Below, in pieces: positions 62,817 to 64,000 of a DNA stretch of 64,000 nt; within the stretch, counting starts at the first letter, position 1; each line of letters begins with the position of its first letter. A program made the position numbers and the translations under genes. Under the pieces are notes generated by a model. That model worked only from the letters and a program-made list of their open reading frames with translations, was not told the origin of the DNA and ran no database searches. The stretch is from Numida meleagris (taxonomy: Eukaryota; Chordata; Aves; Galliformes; Numididae), in the NCBI RefSeq assembly GCF_002078875.1, contig NC_034411.1:1780308-1844307 (forward strand), written 5' to 3'.

Positions 62817-63480
62817 CTGGAGAGCATGGGGACAGAGGAGAGGACAAGTGTGACACGGACCAGGGTGCGATTCCTGCCCCTATTGTCTTACCTAAGCAGC
62901 GAGGGGTGAAAGCCCTCCCTACCGCCCCCAGTCCCGCACCCTTCGCCAGGGCCCTCAGAGTAGCCTCTGCTCTCTGCTAAGGCTCTACCCAGACCAAGCC
63001 CACCTGCCTCACCACTGATCCCCACACCTCGCTGACCTCCCCCAGCGCCGGCACACATCCCTCCGCGGAGCTATCCCCAAGCGCTGCGCTGCTGGCCCTG
63101 CATCGCCTGTTGGGATGCACCCAGAGCATTGCCACCACGGACCCCACACCGCTACACGGGGCACCACTTCTATGGGAATCACTTCCATCACGCTCAGGAG
63201 CTCGGCTACAGGGCTGCCGCAGGGCCAGGTGGGCAACCCACCAGCCACATCCCCCCAGTGTGCTGGGGTGGTTGCCCCACACCCAGAGCACATGGCTGCA
63301 CCTCACGAAGGAAAACCTTCCTTTAGCTCTGTTTACTCGGAATCCGACCCATTTCGGTCTGACTTGCGGCAGTGTCAGGGGCCAAGCACCGCAACCAGTC
63401 AGGGCCAGTGGAGCCCATCCTAGCACGGGGCAGTAGGTGCCGGCGGCTCCACGTTGCACTTGGGCCCGGCAGTGAGTCTG
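62570..63480. promoter_or_regulatory. CpG-rich region (island-like)
   Basis: GC-rich, with CpG frequent throughout (for example CCGCCTCCAGACGCGTGC, CACCGCGCCAGCCGGG and CTCCGCGGAGC), in contrast with the CpG-poor rest of the window. In birds this fits either a promoter island or the GC-rich end of a gene. A 185-codon minus-strand frame and overlapping + strand frames here look like composition effects. Confidence 0.45.
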
Positions 63481-64000
63481 CCTGCTGCAGACACGCTCCT
63501 GCACAGTACTGTGACCATCCCACACAGCCTCCATAAACAGTTTTCAACATTTGTGGGGGAAAGCGTACAACCGGAGCACGCACGAGCTGTAGCAACAGCC
63601 TCCATCTCTTTGCTTGCTGTACAAACTCTGCGCTCCGATAAACCCTGAAACTGTAAGTCATCAGATAGCCACAGCCACCAATGCCAAGCAAAGATTGCTT
63701 ATTCCTGTATTTGTCTCCACACTTGGAAACAAATATGAAACATCTGTAGCCTGAATTCCTGATACTGTTTCGGTGCCTTCATTTCATAAATCACTTAATT
63801 TAGAGGATGTTAAATACTAATGGCAATGGGTCTGTGCCACAGAAATGCATTCCTTCTCTCCAGCGGATAGGGTCTGAGCTATGACGGGCAGCAGTGGGCT
63901 ACCAAACGCTGCTCACAGGTACAGAGATGTAGAAATTCAGAGGATCCTGGAGCACAGGCTGCACTGTACCTGGGCTCTGCACCGCTGGGGAACACTGTGG
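63481..64000. other. Non-coding, nothing recognised
   Basis: No repeat, motif or convincing open frame to the end of the window. CpG density drops again after about 63.6 kb. Confidence 0.5.

Noticed and set aside
62977..63534. 185-codon minus-strand open frame
   Set aside because: It lies in GC-rich sequence where stops are rare, overlapping long + strand frames are also open, and no domain is visible.
1..64000. CRISPR arrays, prokaryotic operons, endogenous retroviruses, DNA transposons
   Set aside because: I looked for regularly spaced repeats, gag/pol-type motifs, LTR pairs and terminal inverted repeats with transposase motifs, and saw none.

Overview
The window looks like a piece of a bird genome. 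The evidence is its repeats: one long and three short CR1 LINE copies ending in the typical avian CR1 terminus (tandem ATTCTATG-type octamers, or the reverse complement), a few decayed SINE and L2-like relics, otherwise low repeat density, and assembly-style N gaps. There is no prokaryotic gene organisation. The many open reading frames are mostly the background expected in vertebrate intergenic or intronic DNA, and I recognise no host protein-coding gene with confidence.

Layout. 1-7.19 kb is gene-free, with pyrimidine tracts. 7.195-9.811 kb is a CR1 retrotransposon on the + strand: a 5'-truncated, frameshifted ORF2 (endonuclease plus reverse transcriptase) with an in-frame internal deletion, followed by its 3' UTR. 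9.8-29.1 kb is non-coding, with ancient SINE-like relics (about 10.85, 17.96 and 28.14 kb), an antisense CR1 fragment (13.2 kb) and several AT-rich, homeodomain-site-rich blocks that resemble conserved regulatory elements. At 29.1 kb lies a long GAAA microsatellite that contains a 20-N gap. 30.4 kb has another antisense CR1 tail and 34.0-34.4 kb a degenerate L2-like LINE relic. 35.1-35.9 kb combines a C16 tract, a CpG-rich patch and an A42 homopolymer. A second N gap lies at 36.14 kb and a perfect 17-bp inverted repeat at 37.3 kb. 38-58 kb is plain non-coding sequence apart from small repeats. A sense CR1 tail lies at 58.0-58.2 kb. The last 1.5 kb is GC- and CpG-rich; on the minus strand it contains a plausible terminal exon with two AATAAA signals, so a gene may enter the window from the right.

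The most speculative item is a set of minus-strand open segments flanked by good splice signals (45.4, 43.5, 37.2, 31.3, 14.4 and 4.6 kb). Four consecutive ones agree in intron phase. I cannot match their translations to a known protein, and chance pseudo-exons are common, so they are listed at low confidence. I did not find a defence system, CRISPR array, virus or other clearly undescribed biological system here.
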